Shown here piece after piece: positions 1-9,242 of a stretch of DNA of 22,500 nt. The notes below the pieces were generated by a model. The model saw nothing but the letters and a program-made list of their open reading frames with translations. It was not told the origin of the DNA and ran no database searches. Each line of letters opens with the position of its first letter. The stretch's first letter is position 1. The position numbers and the translations under genes were made by a program. Source of the stretch: Chromera velia (taxonomy: Eukaryota > Sar > Chromeraceae); contig JAHBMJ010005868.1 of the NCBI GenBank assembly GCA_018398765.1, forward strand, positions 86,497-108,996. The letters run 5' to 3'.

Positions 1-1
1 T

Positions 2-208
2 CCTCGAACCCAACATGCAGGTACTCGTAGATGTCTTTCAGCAGAGGAAGCTGCGGTGCTTGCTCTGCACCACCTGAGCTCTGCATATTTTCCAAGCGCC
101 TCCCTCTTCAAGATCTCAGTCGACGAGGCTCTGAGAGGGGTGGAAGAGTTGCCTTCACTCCTCGCAATTCAGTTGGCCTCTCCGTCTATTGCGCCAGGGG
201 ACGCGTAA
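2..208 (+). CDS. 3' end of a plus-strand gene, partial at left edge (candidate terminal exon)
   Basis: One frame is open from base 2 to a TAA at 206-208 (about 68 codons). It reads like real protein: an acidic, Leu/Ala-rich stretch (SAEEAAVLALHHLSS) followed by FKISVDEALRGVEELPSLL and a short tail ending GDA. The residues look amphipathic and helical and codon use is mixed. A possible splice acceptor (GATGTCTTTCAG) ends at base 45, so the exon may begin there instead, with the preceding bases intronic or in another frame. No family is recognised. A 72-codon ATG frame (31-249) overlaps it but has much less protein-like composition. The call rests on composition and a clean stop only. Confidence 0.4.
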   Translation, partial: PRTQHAGTRRCLSAEEAAVLALHHLSSAYFPSASLFKISVDEALRGVEELPSLLAIQLASPSIAPGDA

Positions 209-1203
209 ATGCAGATATTGGCTTTTCGATTGGCAAACAGTTCCTGTAGAAGTGCGTGGGACCGAGGACTCGCGAGGAGATCGACGGCCGCAAATGACTT
301 ACGGGCTGGCCGACTGTATATGAGCGTTTGACTGTCCAGGTGAGATCTTTCGTTGCGTACGGACGGCTCAGACTGCTGAATGCGTCTTTCTCGATTATGC
401 CTCTGCGAAGTGCGTGACTGAACTCTTCAAATCGGAATGGCTGGTTCCATCAGTGATGCAAAATGTATATACACGTATATACACATTCTGACATACAAGC
501 TGGAAACGTTACAATTCAAACGTATATATATATATAGACATGCATGCATGCATGCAGCATTCCATGCACCGAGGCGATGTATCGGTACTGTCTGACAGAT
601 TTACGAGTGCCTTGAGTGACACATGCACACGTCTTCCGCGCGTGATAATTAAAGCGACCGAAAAATGCTATGCGCTAAAATTTGTTGACAGGCCGGGGCC
701 TTTCAGCGCGCACCGACGTACGCTCTTCAAAAATCGATCGGATCGATCGGATTCATGCATCCGATCATGCGTGCATGCATGATCGATCGAGGTGTCTTAT
801 TAATAATTACGTTCAATGACATCAACATATGTATATATATATGCACGCTCTTCAACCAGAGATGAAGAACAAAAGCTGGCAACAGTGGCAAAGAGGATGA
901 AGACATGCTTACTGTGAGAACAGCAGTTGTTTCTGCTGAAGACTGTCGAGAGCTTTAAAGATTGCGCAGTGCAAGTCGATCTCGGAGCAACACTGTGCAA
1001 CAGTCTATCGACTACTGTCGCCTCGGGGGGCAGCTATATATATATCTGTACGGAATTGAGACTCACGAAAAGCCGCTTGGCGTCCCCGTTTCGGCTCCAC
1101 TGAGAGACTCAGTTGTGTCCAGTTCCCTGAGTTCCCTGGGTTGGTAGAGTTTCTGTAACTTCTTCAAAAAGGCCACGCTCCTACCGAATCGAAAGTCAAT
1201 ACA
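209..1203. other. Intergenic / 5' leader region rich in ATGCATGC, GATCGATC and TA runs
   Basis: I see no convincing coding exon here. The stretch contains alternating purine-pyrimidine runs: (TA)n around 523-535, 831-841 and 1036-1045, tandem ATGC at 540-556, and ATCGATCGGATCGATCGG at 733-750 with more GCATGCATGATCGATCGA at 773-790. Near the right end a plausible untranslated exon ends at 1203 (AATACAG followed by GTCAGTCA). The region probably carries the promoter and untranslated leader of the gene starting at 1306. No TATA box or initiator can be assigned with confidence. Confidence 0.4.
540..790. repeat. ATGCATGC / GATCGATC palindromic word cluster
   Basis: Perfect tandem ATGC occupies 540-556. 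A second cluster at 733-790 holds two ATCGATCGG units, then ATGCAT, GTGCATGCATG and GATCGATCGA. All of these words are self-complementary. TGCATGC-type words are known AP2-factor binding motifs upstream of genes in apicomplexan parasites and relatives. Here a regulatory role is only an inference from position, upstream of a coding exon. Confidence 0.45.
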
Positions 1204-1302
1204 GGTCAGTCAATCTGTTGCAAAAGTGAAACGGAGTCCGTTGCTTGCAGATGTCAAGTGAGCCGGGCAACTTGTCGAATGCCTGCCTTCATCTTCCTGC
1301 AG
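1204..1302 (+). other. Probable intron in the 5' part of the 1306-2265 gene
   Basis: The donor reads ACAG|GTCAGTCA at 1203/1204. Two acceptors are possible: TTGCTTGCAG at 1250 (47-nt intron) or the stronger polypyrimidine site GCCTTCATCTTCCTGCAG ending at 1302 (99-nt intron). The second places the new exon three bases before an ATG at 1306, which would make the preceding exon purely untranslated. The donor has the same extended GTCAGTCA form seen at several candidate donors elsewhere in the window. Confidence 0.4.
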
Positions 1303-1305
1303 AAG

Positions 1306-2265
1306 ATGAGCTCTTCGGAAAGGGATATTGTAGTGCCCTCACAGGTCTCTGGGGGGCTCTCGAGAGACGTCTCTGCCCCCACACCCGCTCCCTCTCCGCG
1401 TCAAAGCGAGGACCTCGCAATCACTGAAGAGACTTCCCTCTACGATGTCATGGAACAGATTGCAGAGAAGCGTACATCCACCTTTCCTTTCGCGCAGAAA
1501 CCCCAGTTACCCTTCCAGAACTCTCGTTTCTTCCCAAATGGACTTGAGGACAGTTCTTCTCCAAAGAGCGCGATCGTGTCCCCGCCAAGTGTGAAGGACA
1601 GAGGTCTCTCTTCAACTCAGGACGACTCCGACGACTCCGTCATTCCATCCTTCCGACAGCGTTTGGAAATGAGGGCAGCTGCGAAAGGAGTCCGGCCCGC
1701 GTCCACACAGCCGCAACAAGGAAACGGGCACAAACAGCTGGACACAGACGAAGCGAAGAGAAACCAGGAAGAGGAGCGTCGTGTAGGTGATCAAATCCCC
1801 CCCCGCAGCGAAGCGAGAGCTTTGACAGAGTCCTCTGCGACCTTCAACCTGACTCGTCGGCTGGCTGCTGACACGGATCACCCGCCATCCCCAAAGACCG
1901 CCGTGCGTGCCCAGCTGAGACTTGAGCGAAGAAGTCCTCACCCTGTGCACTGCCAGCCGCTTGTTGCGGAGAGACGCCCGTCTCCTGTGCTCCCATTGAC
2001 CCCTCGTTGTCGTCAACTCGAGACGCTCTGCCCCTGCCAGAATTGGAAGTGCTGGGTTCATCATAGGGGAGATTCTGGCTCTATCATGCGGTCCTTCTTC
2101 TCTGAGTCTGCAGCATCATCGCAGCAGCAGATTTCGTCAGACCACTCTCACTCCCCGCACTCTAAGGTGGAGCGTGCTCATTCGGACTGCTCCTCTCTAG
2201 GCGGATCGTCTCCCAAAGGTGTGCTTGAGTACAAACCGTCGTCCTTCTATGTCCCGTCTCCTTAG
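1306..2265 (+). CDS. Hypothetical disordered Ser/Pro-rich protein (main exon, ~319 aa)
   Basis: This frame is open without interruption to a TAG at 2263-2265. I chose the ATG at 1306 because it directly follows a good splice acceptor (1302); an in-frame ATG at 1279 would lie inside the proposed intron. The protein looks intrinsically disordered: many Ser-Pro and Thr-Pro sites (PSPRQ, SPPSV, PPSPKT, HSPHSK), a short ordered-looking helix (SLYDVMEQIAEKR), an acidic run (QDDSDDS), a charged Arg/Glu stretch (EEERRVGDQ), a CPCQNWKC cluster about two thirds along, and His/Ser-rich repeats near the end. No enzyme domain or membrane segment is visible and I do not recognise the family. Possible internal donors (for example CCCAAAG|GTGTGC near 2219) mean that the true 3' end could splice on to downstream exons instead of stopping at 2265. 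Confidence 0.5.
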   Translation: MSSSERDIVVPSQVSGGLSRDVSAPTPAPSPRQSEDLAITEETSLYDVMEQIAEKRTSTFPFAQKPQLPFQNSRFFPNGLEDSSSPKSAIVSPPSVKDRGLSSTQDDSDDSVIPSFRQRLEMRAAAKGVRPASTQPQQGNGHKQLDTDEAKRNQEEERRVGDQIPPRSEARALTESSATFNLTRRLAADTDHPPSPKTAVRAQLRLERRSPHPVHCQPLVAERRPSPVLPLTPRCRQLETLCPCQNWKCWVHHRGDSGSIMRSFFSESAASSQQQISSDHSHSPHSKVERAHSDCSSLGGSSPKGVLEYKPSSFYVPSP

Positions 2266-2549
2266 CTGTCCGTCATTCAGAATTTGGGTCTGTGGGCATT
2301 TGGGGGGGAGGGGTGCCTGCCTGGGCGCAGAGCGCAGAACACTCTGCCTCTCTCTCGGTCAATGACCCCCGCTGCTTATGGCAAGCAAAACGAAATAGAG
2401 AAAAGCAGCGAGCCTTTTTTAGTCCTTTGATTTTTCGTGCAGCTGCTCCTGACCTGGTTTTGTTGTTCGTCTGTTTTGCCCAACGCTTGCTGACGACAGT
2501 CACTCGCGTGTGTGAGAGTGACTGATTGACTGTCTGACTCTGTGGACAG

Positions 2550-2661
2550 CTGGGTAATTATCCGATCGACGGCCTCCAGAATGAATGCCCTGGACGAACT
2601 CTGCGTACCCTCTTTGGCACAGGCTCGCTCGCTTGCGCACCTTTTTTGCAAACATCCCTGG
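2550..2661 (+). CDS. Candidate internal exon (112 nt)
   Basis: An acceptor (CTCTGTGGACAG, ending 2549) is followed by 37 open codons reading LGNYPIDGLQNECPGRTL and so on, then a donor-like CCTGG|GTAGGG. Composition is more protein-like than the surrounding T/C-rich DNA. The exon would end in phase 1, which does not match the preferred frame of the next candidate at 3001. Either another small exon intervenes or one of the two is spurious. No domain is recognised. Confidence 0.27.
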
Positions 2662-2912
2662 GTAGGGGGCGACTAACTCTGGTTTAATCGTTGAACTGGG
2701 ACTGTACATGTTGCCTCCTTTCTTCATCTTACGACTTCTCTGCTACCTGTCTTCGCTTGAAGACGTTTTCTTAGTAATGACATCGGTCTCTCTCCCCACT
2801 CTTTGCCTTGCTCGTGACTTCTGACTGCATGGATAATACACGGAATGCTTGGAACGGGTGCAAAGGTTCAACATAAGAAAGGACATTAATGCGGAAACTC
2901 CAAGAGGGGCTT

Positions 2913-2961
2913 TCTGTCTCTGTCTCTGTCTCTGTCTCTGTCTCTGTCTCTGTCTCTGTCT
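2913..2961 (+). repeat. Microsatellite (TCTGTC)n, about 8 units
   Basis: The hexamer TCTGTC repeats perfectly about eight times, giving a pure pyrimidine-plus-G strand. It lies just upstream of the acceptor at 3000 and would extend that intron's polypyrimidine character. Length is likely polymorphic. Confidence 0.9.
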
Positions 2962-3000
2962 TTCCCCATCTGTCTGTCCGTCGTTCCCTGCATCTTCTCA

Positions 3001-3247
3001 GCCTTCGAAGCGGAAGCAATTAAGGGATTTATTTTCCTTCTTGGAAGACCAGGAAGGAAAGGAAGAAATCGTGAATGTGGACTGGTCGAGGGAGCGTGGT
3101 GGTCTCTCCAAATGGAACGATGGGTGGCCTGGTGGGGGGACGCAGTCCCTCCCTCCTTCGTTGGTTTTGTTGAATGAAGTGGGGTTACCCTTCTCGACCT
3201 TCCTCTTCTTCAAGTCTTTGGTGGCGTCTGCCAAGGTCCTCATCTAA
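3001..3247 (+). CDS. Candidate terminal exon of a plus-strand gene
   Basis: A strong acceptor (CCCTGCATCTTCTCAG) ends at 3000. The following 81 codons run open to a TAA at 3245-3247. The first part is strongly protein-like and charged (PSKRKQLRDLFSFLEDQEGK, then a Glu/Asp/Trp-rich stretch up to WNDGW near 3126). The last part is more hydrophobic. A second frame is also open across most of this interval, so phase is not certain. It may belong to the 1306-2265 gene or to a separate gene whose other exons are lost in pyrimidine-rich introns. No family is recognised. Confidence 0.33.
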
Positions 3248-3249
3248 TC

Positions 3250-3313
3250 TGTCACATAAGAATCGTAATAATGTACATCTATGTCACATAAGAATCATAA
3301 TAATACACACTCA
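3250..3313 (+). repeat. Tandem duplication, 2 x 32 bp
   Basis: Two adjacent 32-bp copies both begin TGTCACATAAGAATC (3250 and 3282) and share AATAAT further in. They differ at a few positions, so this is an old or imperfect slippage duplication. Confidence 0.8.
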
Positions 3314-3326
3314 TCGGTCTGCATAC

Positions 3327-3482
3327 GAGAAGATAGAGGGCCTGCAAGAGGGAAGGGAGTGCGTGCAAACACAAGAAATGCGGCTGGACGGCAGAAGTCA
3401 AGTGAATGAGGTCTGGATGGAAGAGAAGGACATGATGCAATTAAATCTGACGGGAGTTGGGGTGTCTACTTTGCCCCTCTAG
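3327..3482 (+). CDS. Weak candidate exon with charged open frame
   Basis: An open frame ends at a TAG (3480-3482) and encodes a charged segment (EKIEGLQEGRECVQTQEMRL and onward) that looks like protein against a T/C-rich background. The left boundary is unclear; ACGAG at 3325-3329 is only a poor acceptor. It may be a further exon of the upstream gene or chance. No domain is recognised. Confidence 0.2.
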   Translation, partial: EKIEGLQEGRECVQTQEMRLDGRSQVNEVWMEEKDMMQLNLTGVGVSTLPL

Positions 3483-4166
3483 CTCCATGCTGACTCTTCT
3501 TCCTTTCTTAATTTGTTCTGGTCTTTCTTCTGACGGAGTCTGGCATAGCTTTTGGTCGTTTTAGTCACGCGTGGGCCTGCTCTCTGTCTACTCCCGCCCT
3601 CCTATCTCTCCGCCTTCTGGCTTGAACAGGTAAATCAAGCCTCTACGCGTTTCACCGTGCACACTGTCGTTTACTGTATGATCCTGGCTCCTTGTGCCTT
3701 CCACTCTTTCGGCATGCATCCGTTGCGGTTCGATCCTCGCATTTGCATGTCTTTGGTCGTTCGTGTGCTTGTCAATGACTGTGAACGGCAGTGACCAGAG
3801 TCGCCCGTCAGCACCATGTGTGCCTCTCTGCCCTTGTTCCTCTTCTTCTTTGCCCATGTGGTCGTTTCATGAAGATTGTTCTCGCAAACGGAGATGAGGC
3901 CGTGTAGGGTACTGGCCTCTCTTTGTCTCATTATTCCTCTGTCCATTCAGGCATCCAATCTGACTGGTTTACATCTTCATGTCTGCGGGGGTGCAGGGTG
4001 ATCGACTGACTTCCTTCGAGTCCAAACAGCTTGATTCAATCGATCAATCAATAAATCATGCACTGATTTTTTCTTTTCTGTCCACTCACCTAAGGTGCAC
4101 ATCCTGTACGTCCATGCATCAGTCGAAGGCATGACCCGTGGCAGGACAGGAATGTCATCAAGAAGC

Positions 4167-4173
<7 letters not shown>
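3483..4173. other. Pyrimidine-rich stretch with no gene found
   Basis: No splice-bounded or long open frame with convincing composition is seen on either strand. The plus strand is T/C-rich, like the intron-like DNA to its left. Confidence 0.4.

Positions 4174-4205
<32 letters not shown>
4174..4205 (+). repeat. Microsatellite (TC)16
   Basis: A pure TC dinucleotide run of about 32 bp, following the imperfect CTTCTCTTTC lead-in. Confidence 0.92.
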
Positions 4206-4208
<3 letters not shown>

Positions 4209-4952
4209 CTCTCTGTGTCACTTTCCTTGTTCAAGACAGGAGAAAATCCCGTTTTGAACGCGAGTCTGTTTGCGTTCCGGTCTCTCTTATTTCCTTCTCT
4301 GTTTGTTTTCAAGAAAGGAACAGGCATAATCCGGTCAATCTTGAAAACAAGGAATGGATTGGATTAGATGGTTTTCTGTTGTTCTTGAGGCTGCCTCTTT
4401 CTTTTCATTTTTTTCTTTCCAGAAAGAGACAGGCAAAACATCCGCTCTTGAAGACATAGAGAAGGTGTTTCCGTACATGCACGTATGCATGGGACCAAAC
4501 AATTGAGCATCTAGTTGCGCATGCAAGATCCTTCATGCACTGGTTCATGTACTGCGTGGGCATGCGAAAGACTGATCAGGCAGAGATAATTGATCGAAGA
4601 CCGGCCAGGAACTACCAGGAGCTAAAGTAAAGGCGCACGGTGGCAAGTCTGTCTGGTGTCGACTAAGGACTTTCCAACTTTTTTTTGGTAGAGTTCGTTT
4701 GGTGACATTTGCTCAATGTATATTCGATCCGGCTTTGCTTATGTAAATCTTTCAATCATCCAATACTTATAGGTTCTAGTATAGGTTTCAACTTAATTAG
4801 GATTCAACTATACGGATTCAACCAGTTATAAAAGCCTGAACAACTAGCTGAACAACTATGTACAGCGTCGTACACACGCAAGCCTATCTAGTAACTATTA
4901 AAGAACAGGTTCATTTACTTACTTAGCTAGCTGGTAATAACCCGGTATGTTT
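4206..4952. other. Non-coding flank; becomes AT-rich target DNA of the copia element
   Basis: The left half holds three loosely similar pieces of TTCAAGAMAGGARACAGG type (near 4232, 4310 and 4416) and GCATGC-rich DNA around 4477-4565. From about 4680 composition shifts to AT-rich with TAGG and ATTCAAC words. The same AT-rich style resumes immediately right of the copia element (10899 onward), so this is probably one older AT-rich sequence split by the insertion. No gene is seen. Confidence 0.4.
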
Positions 4953-4957
4953 CTAGG
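4953..4957. repeat. Target-site duplication, left copy (CTAGG)
   Basis: CTAGG abuts the left LTR and recurs at 10894-10898 abutting the right LTR. The match extends to CTAGGTAT if the first LTR bases TAT are counted, but those bases belong to both LTRs. A 5-bp duplication is typical of Ty1/copia integrases. Confidence 0.8.
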
Positions 4958-5185
4958 TATAAGGAATTCATGTGTCAGAACAGAGTTCGGGGAGGAGAGG
5001 ATAAGCGAATACGCCTCTCCTTAAATAAGTCAATGTGAATCAATCAGTTTCTCCTACACGGTGCATGCACAGTTTGTAGTGTTACAGATTTGTACAGCTT
5101 GTAGCGCGCTGAGCCCAGGCCGAAGTCCCTGGGACCGCGGCCGTGAAAGGCCGGCATCAATCAACCCCGGACGCAATCTCCAATA
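4958..5185 (-). repeat. 3' LTR of the copia element (228 bp)
   Basis: It aligns without gaps to 10666-10893, with about 22 mismatches (roughly 90% identity), nearly all transitions. On the plus strand it begins TATAAGGAATTCA and ends CAATCTCCAATA. The minus-strand start is TATTGG here against TGTTTG in the other LTR, so the canonical TG has been lost in this copy. Confidence 0.9.
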
Positions 5186-5312
5186 ATTACCTCCTGACTC
5201 GAACATTCACAGGAGAGTCACATCTTTTCTTAGCTTTCGATCGACATGTCTTTGCAAAATCTACCATTCCTCTCTTCATATGCACTTCCTTCTTCGTTTC
5301 AATCTGAGGCGC

Positions 5313-6380
5313 TTAACTCCCTCTCTCTTTTTCCAACTTGTACTTCGTGTGTCTGTTTGCCCGCTGCCGATCAGTAGAAACCCAAAGCACCCGCGCCTTC
5401 AACACTCTCAGCTCCTGCTGCACATACTTCAACAATCCATCCATCCGAGGCTCTCGCTTCAAATATCCACTCTCCAATTGCTCCATGAGAGGAGTGCTGT
5501 CTGTATAAATCTCTACCTCCAGCGGCTTCATCCACAACGCCTCTACAAGACGCTTCCATTGAAAAGATTGTTTCACACCATCTACAAGCGCACAAAGCTC
5601 TGCAGAGGTCGAAGAAATCAGCTTCCTTTTGATTCGTTTGCTCTTCTATGCCACCAGATTCGTTTTTCTCATTCCTTCAATCTTTTCCTTCTTGTCAACC
5701 AAGTACTAAGCCTCAAAACCCCCTCTTCCTTCACAACGGGAAAGAGAATACGCAGCATCCACAAACAAAGCAAGCTTTGAATCAATCACACCCTCAAAGC
5801 GGAAACTGTCGTTCTTTTCATGAGCTCTGATAAGGGCAAGCAAAGCAGCAACAAGCTTCGAACCAGTTGGGCGGGAACTGTAATGAGACAACTCACTGAA
5901 AACAAAAGCAAGATCGGCAGACGTCCAACATACCCAACTAAGCACACCCATCATTTTTATCATCACTGCAACCAGGTCTTCTTCTTTCTCTTCTTCCCTC
6001 TCTTCATTCAGCATCTCAGAAAAAAGAGACTTGCGAGGCAAATCGTCTGTCTGAACAGGAATTGACTTCAAGTATGCCTCCTGGCTGATCTCAAACCCGC
6101 TTTCATTCTTTCTCACCTCCAAACCCGTATAGCCCATTTCATCCCCCGCAGAGAGAATTTCTGGCTCATCCATCTTCAAACGCTGTCTCAAAGGTTCAAA
6201 GTCACGAGCAAGGTCGGCAGAGAAAATGAGCAAATCATCAACGTGAACAGCCATCACTGCTTTCACCTTCTTCTCTTCATCCTTCAACACAAAGATGCTC
6301 TCAACGATTTCCTCCCATCCTTCTTCTGCTGCAATCCATTTGAAATACTTTCCATACAGACGAGGGGCATCTTTCAATCA
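5313..6380 (-). pseudogene. copia reverse transcriptase (catalytic core) and RNase H
   Basis: The copia signature Y-G-LKQAPR appears as Y-stop-LKDAPR, with a TGA at 6378-6380. The catalytic pair lies in AVHVDDLLIFS (Asp codons from 6239 downward), the family's YVDD box. Next come YTGLEVRK and SQEAYLKS, then the thumb and connection (GVLSWVCWTSADLAFVFSEL). RNase H follows: the first acidic residue in LFVDAAYS, Glu in SSTSAELCALVDG, Asp in IYTDSTPLMEQL, and RANRHTKY near the C-terminus. TAG codons at 5706-5708 and 5646-5648 break the RNase H. The natural terminator is a TAA at 5313-5315. These enzymes copy the element RNA into cDNA and remove the RNA strand. Confidence 0.9.
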
Positions 6381-7639
6381 ATACATGGCTCTCTCTAGCT
6401 GACCGATAACTCCAGGTGCGAATCTTTCCGGGGAACCCATCGGCACGCGTCCTGGCAGCTGCACAAACACCTCATCATGAATTGATGCAGTAGAAATGCA
6501 GTGCGTACATCTGACTTACCGATCGTCCACCCCTGACTGGATGCAAACGTAAAGCAAACCAAAAGAGCTCACCAAGCAGCTGTCCCACTGTACGTCTCAA
6601 CGTTCTTTCGGTCATCTTGAAATCTTTTACACACAAGACGGGCTTTCGGCTTTCTCTCTTTCCCTTTCATCTTCCATATCAGCACCCATCTGGTTTTCAT
6701 TGCTCTTCTCTTCTGTGGTATTCTTACTCCATTTATTTTTAACACTTTATTCTCCTTAAAGCTTTTCAATTCCCCTCGCATCGCTTCATTAAAGAGGCCT
6801 TTCTCTACCTCCTCTTTCTTTGTATCAATGTGCCCCTTCCTTAGGTTCACATGCTTCATCATCTGGTCGACCACTTTCTTATCCACCACAAGTCTCTGTG
6901 GCGCCTTCCTGAATCCATTTCCTTCTCTCTTCACTTTCTTCCTTTCACCCTCCTTACTATCGTCCTGTGCTCCCTGCACTTTTTTATCATCCTGTGCTTC
7001 CTGCACTCCCTCCGTTTCTCTGCTGCCTTGCTGCTCTCCTTCACGTGCAAGAAAGCTAGCAAAGGCTGCGGCCCCCCCAGACTCCCCAAGCAAGTTAAGG
7101 CTAAACAACGAATCATCATCTGGAATGTCTGGCGGGACGACTTCTCCTTCTCCTTCTTTCTCTGCTGATTGTGCTGCCTGAACAGGTTTGCGACCCTGCC
7201 CTGACTGCTTTTCCTTTTCCTCTCTACCTCCCACCCCCTGCTGCTGACTTCACAACTCCAGGTGGCCTGCCTGAAGTTGAGAGCCTGCTGCAAATGGAGG
7301 AGAGAAAAGGACAGCTACAGAAACAGAAGACACAGACTCTTCCATAATACGATCCAGCTGCCTGACGGCCGCTGACGGAACAGAGTCGGGAAAGATTGCC
7401 TGCGACTTGAAGGAGGAGACAACAGCTTCAGGGTCCGCACCCCCTGTAGCAAGAACATCGACTTCTCTGACAGTGTCTTCATCGACATCGAAATCGGAAA
7501 AATGATCAACATCGTCAGCAGGTGCAGCTGTTAACTCACACACTCCATTCAAAAAGTTAGAAGACATATTCAAACCATACCATTCAATCAAAGACACAGT
7601 ACTCAGATGCACATGCAAAGGTCTCCATCCCTTCTCCAC
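6381..7639 (-). pseudogene. copia pol linker and N-terminal reverse transcriptase
   Basis: The frame changes from that of the integrase near 7590-7639. The first part is acidic linker (DDVDHFSDFDVDEDTVREVD, then a Glu/Lys/Gln-rich stretch) interrupted by a TGA at 7250-7252. Reverse transcriptase begins near 6800: NEAMRGELKSF, KTRWVLIWKMKG and KARLVCKRFQDD match the copia N-terminal blocks (ending KARLVAKGF in family members). After a TGA at 6569-6571 the first catalytic Asp lies in SDVRTAFL. A frameshift near 6480-6490 then leads to EVFVQLPGRVP. Identification is by order and motif. Confidence 0.85.
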
Positions 7640-8690
7640 TGTCTGTCTTCACAAGAACACACACGACAGAGTCGCTTTCGACTCCAGCAAAGAACCCTTC
7701 CTTTCCCCTGACAGGCACAGCAGAAGAGGAAATCGGACGAAGATCAGTCACAAGAACACAATCACCGACAGAGATGGGGGAAATTGGAAGAGCAGCCTCA
7801 ACACTAAACACAGACGTATTGGGCGACTTACCCATCGCAGACGAAACACATTTATTCAAAGAATCAATCACACCACTTAACAACCACTTCGTACAATATT
7901 TTGGCAAATTCAAATCCACAAGCAACTTCCAGAGCAATCTTTTCACTGTACAATTCATTCTCTCTACTTGTGCTTGAGACTGGGGAGTGTAAATGCTTCC
8001 TTTCTTATGAAAGATGGACTCCTGATCACATACATACTCGTACTGTCCCTTCTTTTCATCTACAAATTCTCTTTCGTTGTCAGTGCAAACCGTTGCAGGC
8101 TTTCTTTTCACTTTCAGCTTCTCACCTAGTCTCTCCCATCTTTTTACCCATGCAGTCAGATGTTTTACTGCCTTCCCTTTCGAAGGGAGAACCATACCAG
8201 AAACAAAACGAGTTGTAGCATCAACAATCAAAGGCACAGGGGTACCACCAGGTAAAAACATGACATCCTGATAAATGACTTCATTGAATTCCTTTGCTTG
8301 CACGCCTTCCTGGCTCTTCTGAGGAATATGATGCATCACAGCATTCACATACTTACAGTGTCTGCACATATGCCTCACTTGATCACACGCCTCTCTGCTC
8401 ACACGCGACACAATGCCTTTCTCTTTCATTGTTTTATACAGTCGTACACCAGTCGCATACCTAAATCTCTTATACTATATCAAAACCTCCCTCGCACTCA
8501 TCGGACCTTCAGAAGGGAAGCTCATCCTCCACGATCGATGCGCACCTAACCGAATTGGCGGTCGCTCCTGTGGGGCCCCCTTCTGACCTCCGTGCTGCAA
8601 AAACGCCCACTCATGTGCAAGAGGTCTATCCTTCCTATCTACGTTCAAACACACACAAAGTGGGCCACGCTTCACTGCCGGACTCTTTGA
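7584..8690 (-). pseudogene. copia integrase (zinc-binding region plus DDE core)
   Basis: The 281-codon block 7584-8429 is the best preserved part of the element. A CxxC pair (MCRHC) closes the N-terminal zinc-binding region, the rest of which lies upstream across a TAG at 8475-8477. The catalytic triad is intact: Asp in IYQDVMF, Asp in TVCTDNEREF and Glu in QAQVERMN, with 38 residues between the last two. GSIYTPQSQAQVERMN closely resembles the usual copia motif. Integrase inserts the cDNA into host DNA. The frame stops at a TGA (7584-7586), near the point where the coding frame shifts into the next block. Confidence 0.9.
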
Positions 8691-8693
8691 CTA

Positions 8694-9239
8694 CACCCCC
8701 CCATGCACACTCAAAACCAGAACGCCTTCCTCCTCTTTTACACGCGCACAAAAACTGCCACCCCCTTTTTCAGAGAGCTCCACCGAGAATGGCTCACGCA
8801 CTTTCTGTAAGCGGAGACCATGCACACTCACAAAAGAGACTGGCACAGACTGAGAGAAAGCTCTATCCAAACGTGCCGTCTTCCTACCTCTATCTACACA
8901 CTCGACTCGAGGGAGATCCACAGTCACCTCGCTTTCTGCTCGTACGACATCTCCTTCAACCCTCACAAACTCACTATCCGTCTCCCTCACCTCAACCACA
9001 CAGGACTCAACGTCTCTGCCAAAGAAATGCCGGCTGCATCCAGAATCACCCACCGGCTTCTTCACCACCCATTTCATTCCACCCCCTCTCGCTCCACCTG
9101 CATGCTCCGTAGCGTGTGGTCGCAGTTTTGTCACGTCCTACCCAGGACGGTTCTCCCCCTCTTCTTCAGCAAGCAACGCAAAGTGATTGGAAACCCGTAC
9201 GCCGGGGGAATGCGCTGCACTCTGCATCCCCGAGTGTGG
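8694..9239 (-). pseudogene. copia aspartic protease region, broken
   Basis: It continues in the gag frame. The catalytic motif is DSGCSRHFF (Asp codon at 9045-9047), preceded by KWVVKKPVG; DSG is the retropepsin active-site triplet. The protease would cleave the Gag-Pol polyprotein and act as a homodimer. In-frame breaks are a TGA at 9240-9242 just upstream, a TAG at 9138-9140 (in PG/DVTK) and a TAG at 8691-8693. The region between gag and DSG is rich in Ser, Gln and Glu. The second half of the protease fold is not clearly recognised beyond charged beta-like segments. Confidence 0.75.
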
Positions 9240-9242
9240 TCA

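Noticed and set aside
31-249. 72-codon ATG frame at the left edge
   Set aside because: Overlaps the more protein-like frame that ends at 208; Ser/Arg/Gly-rich shadow.
4095-4367. Plus-strand frame with a long Ser-Leu run
   Set aside because: The run is the translated TC microsatellite.
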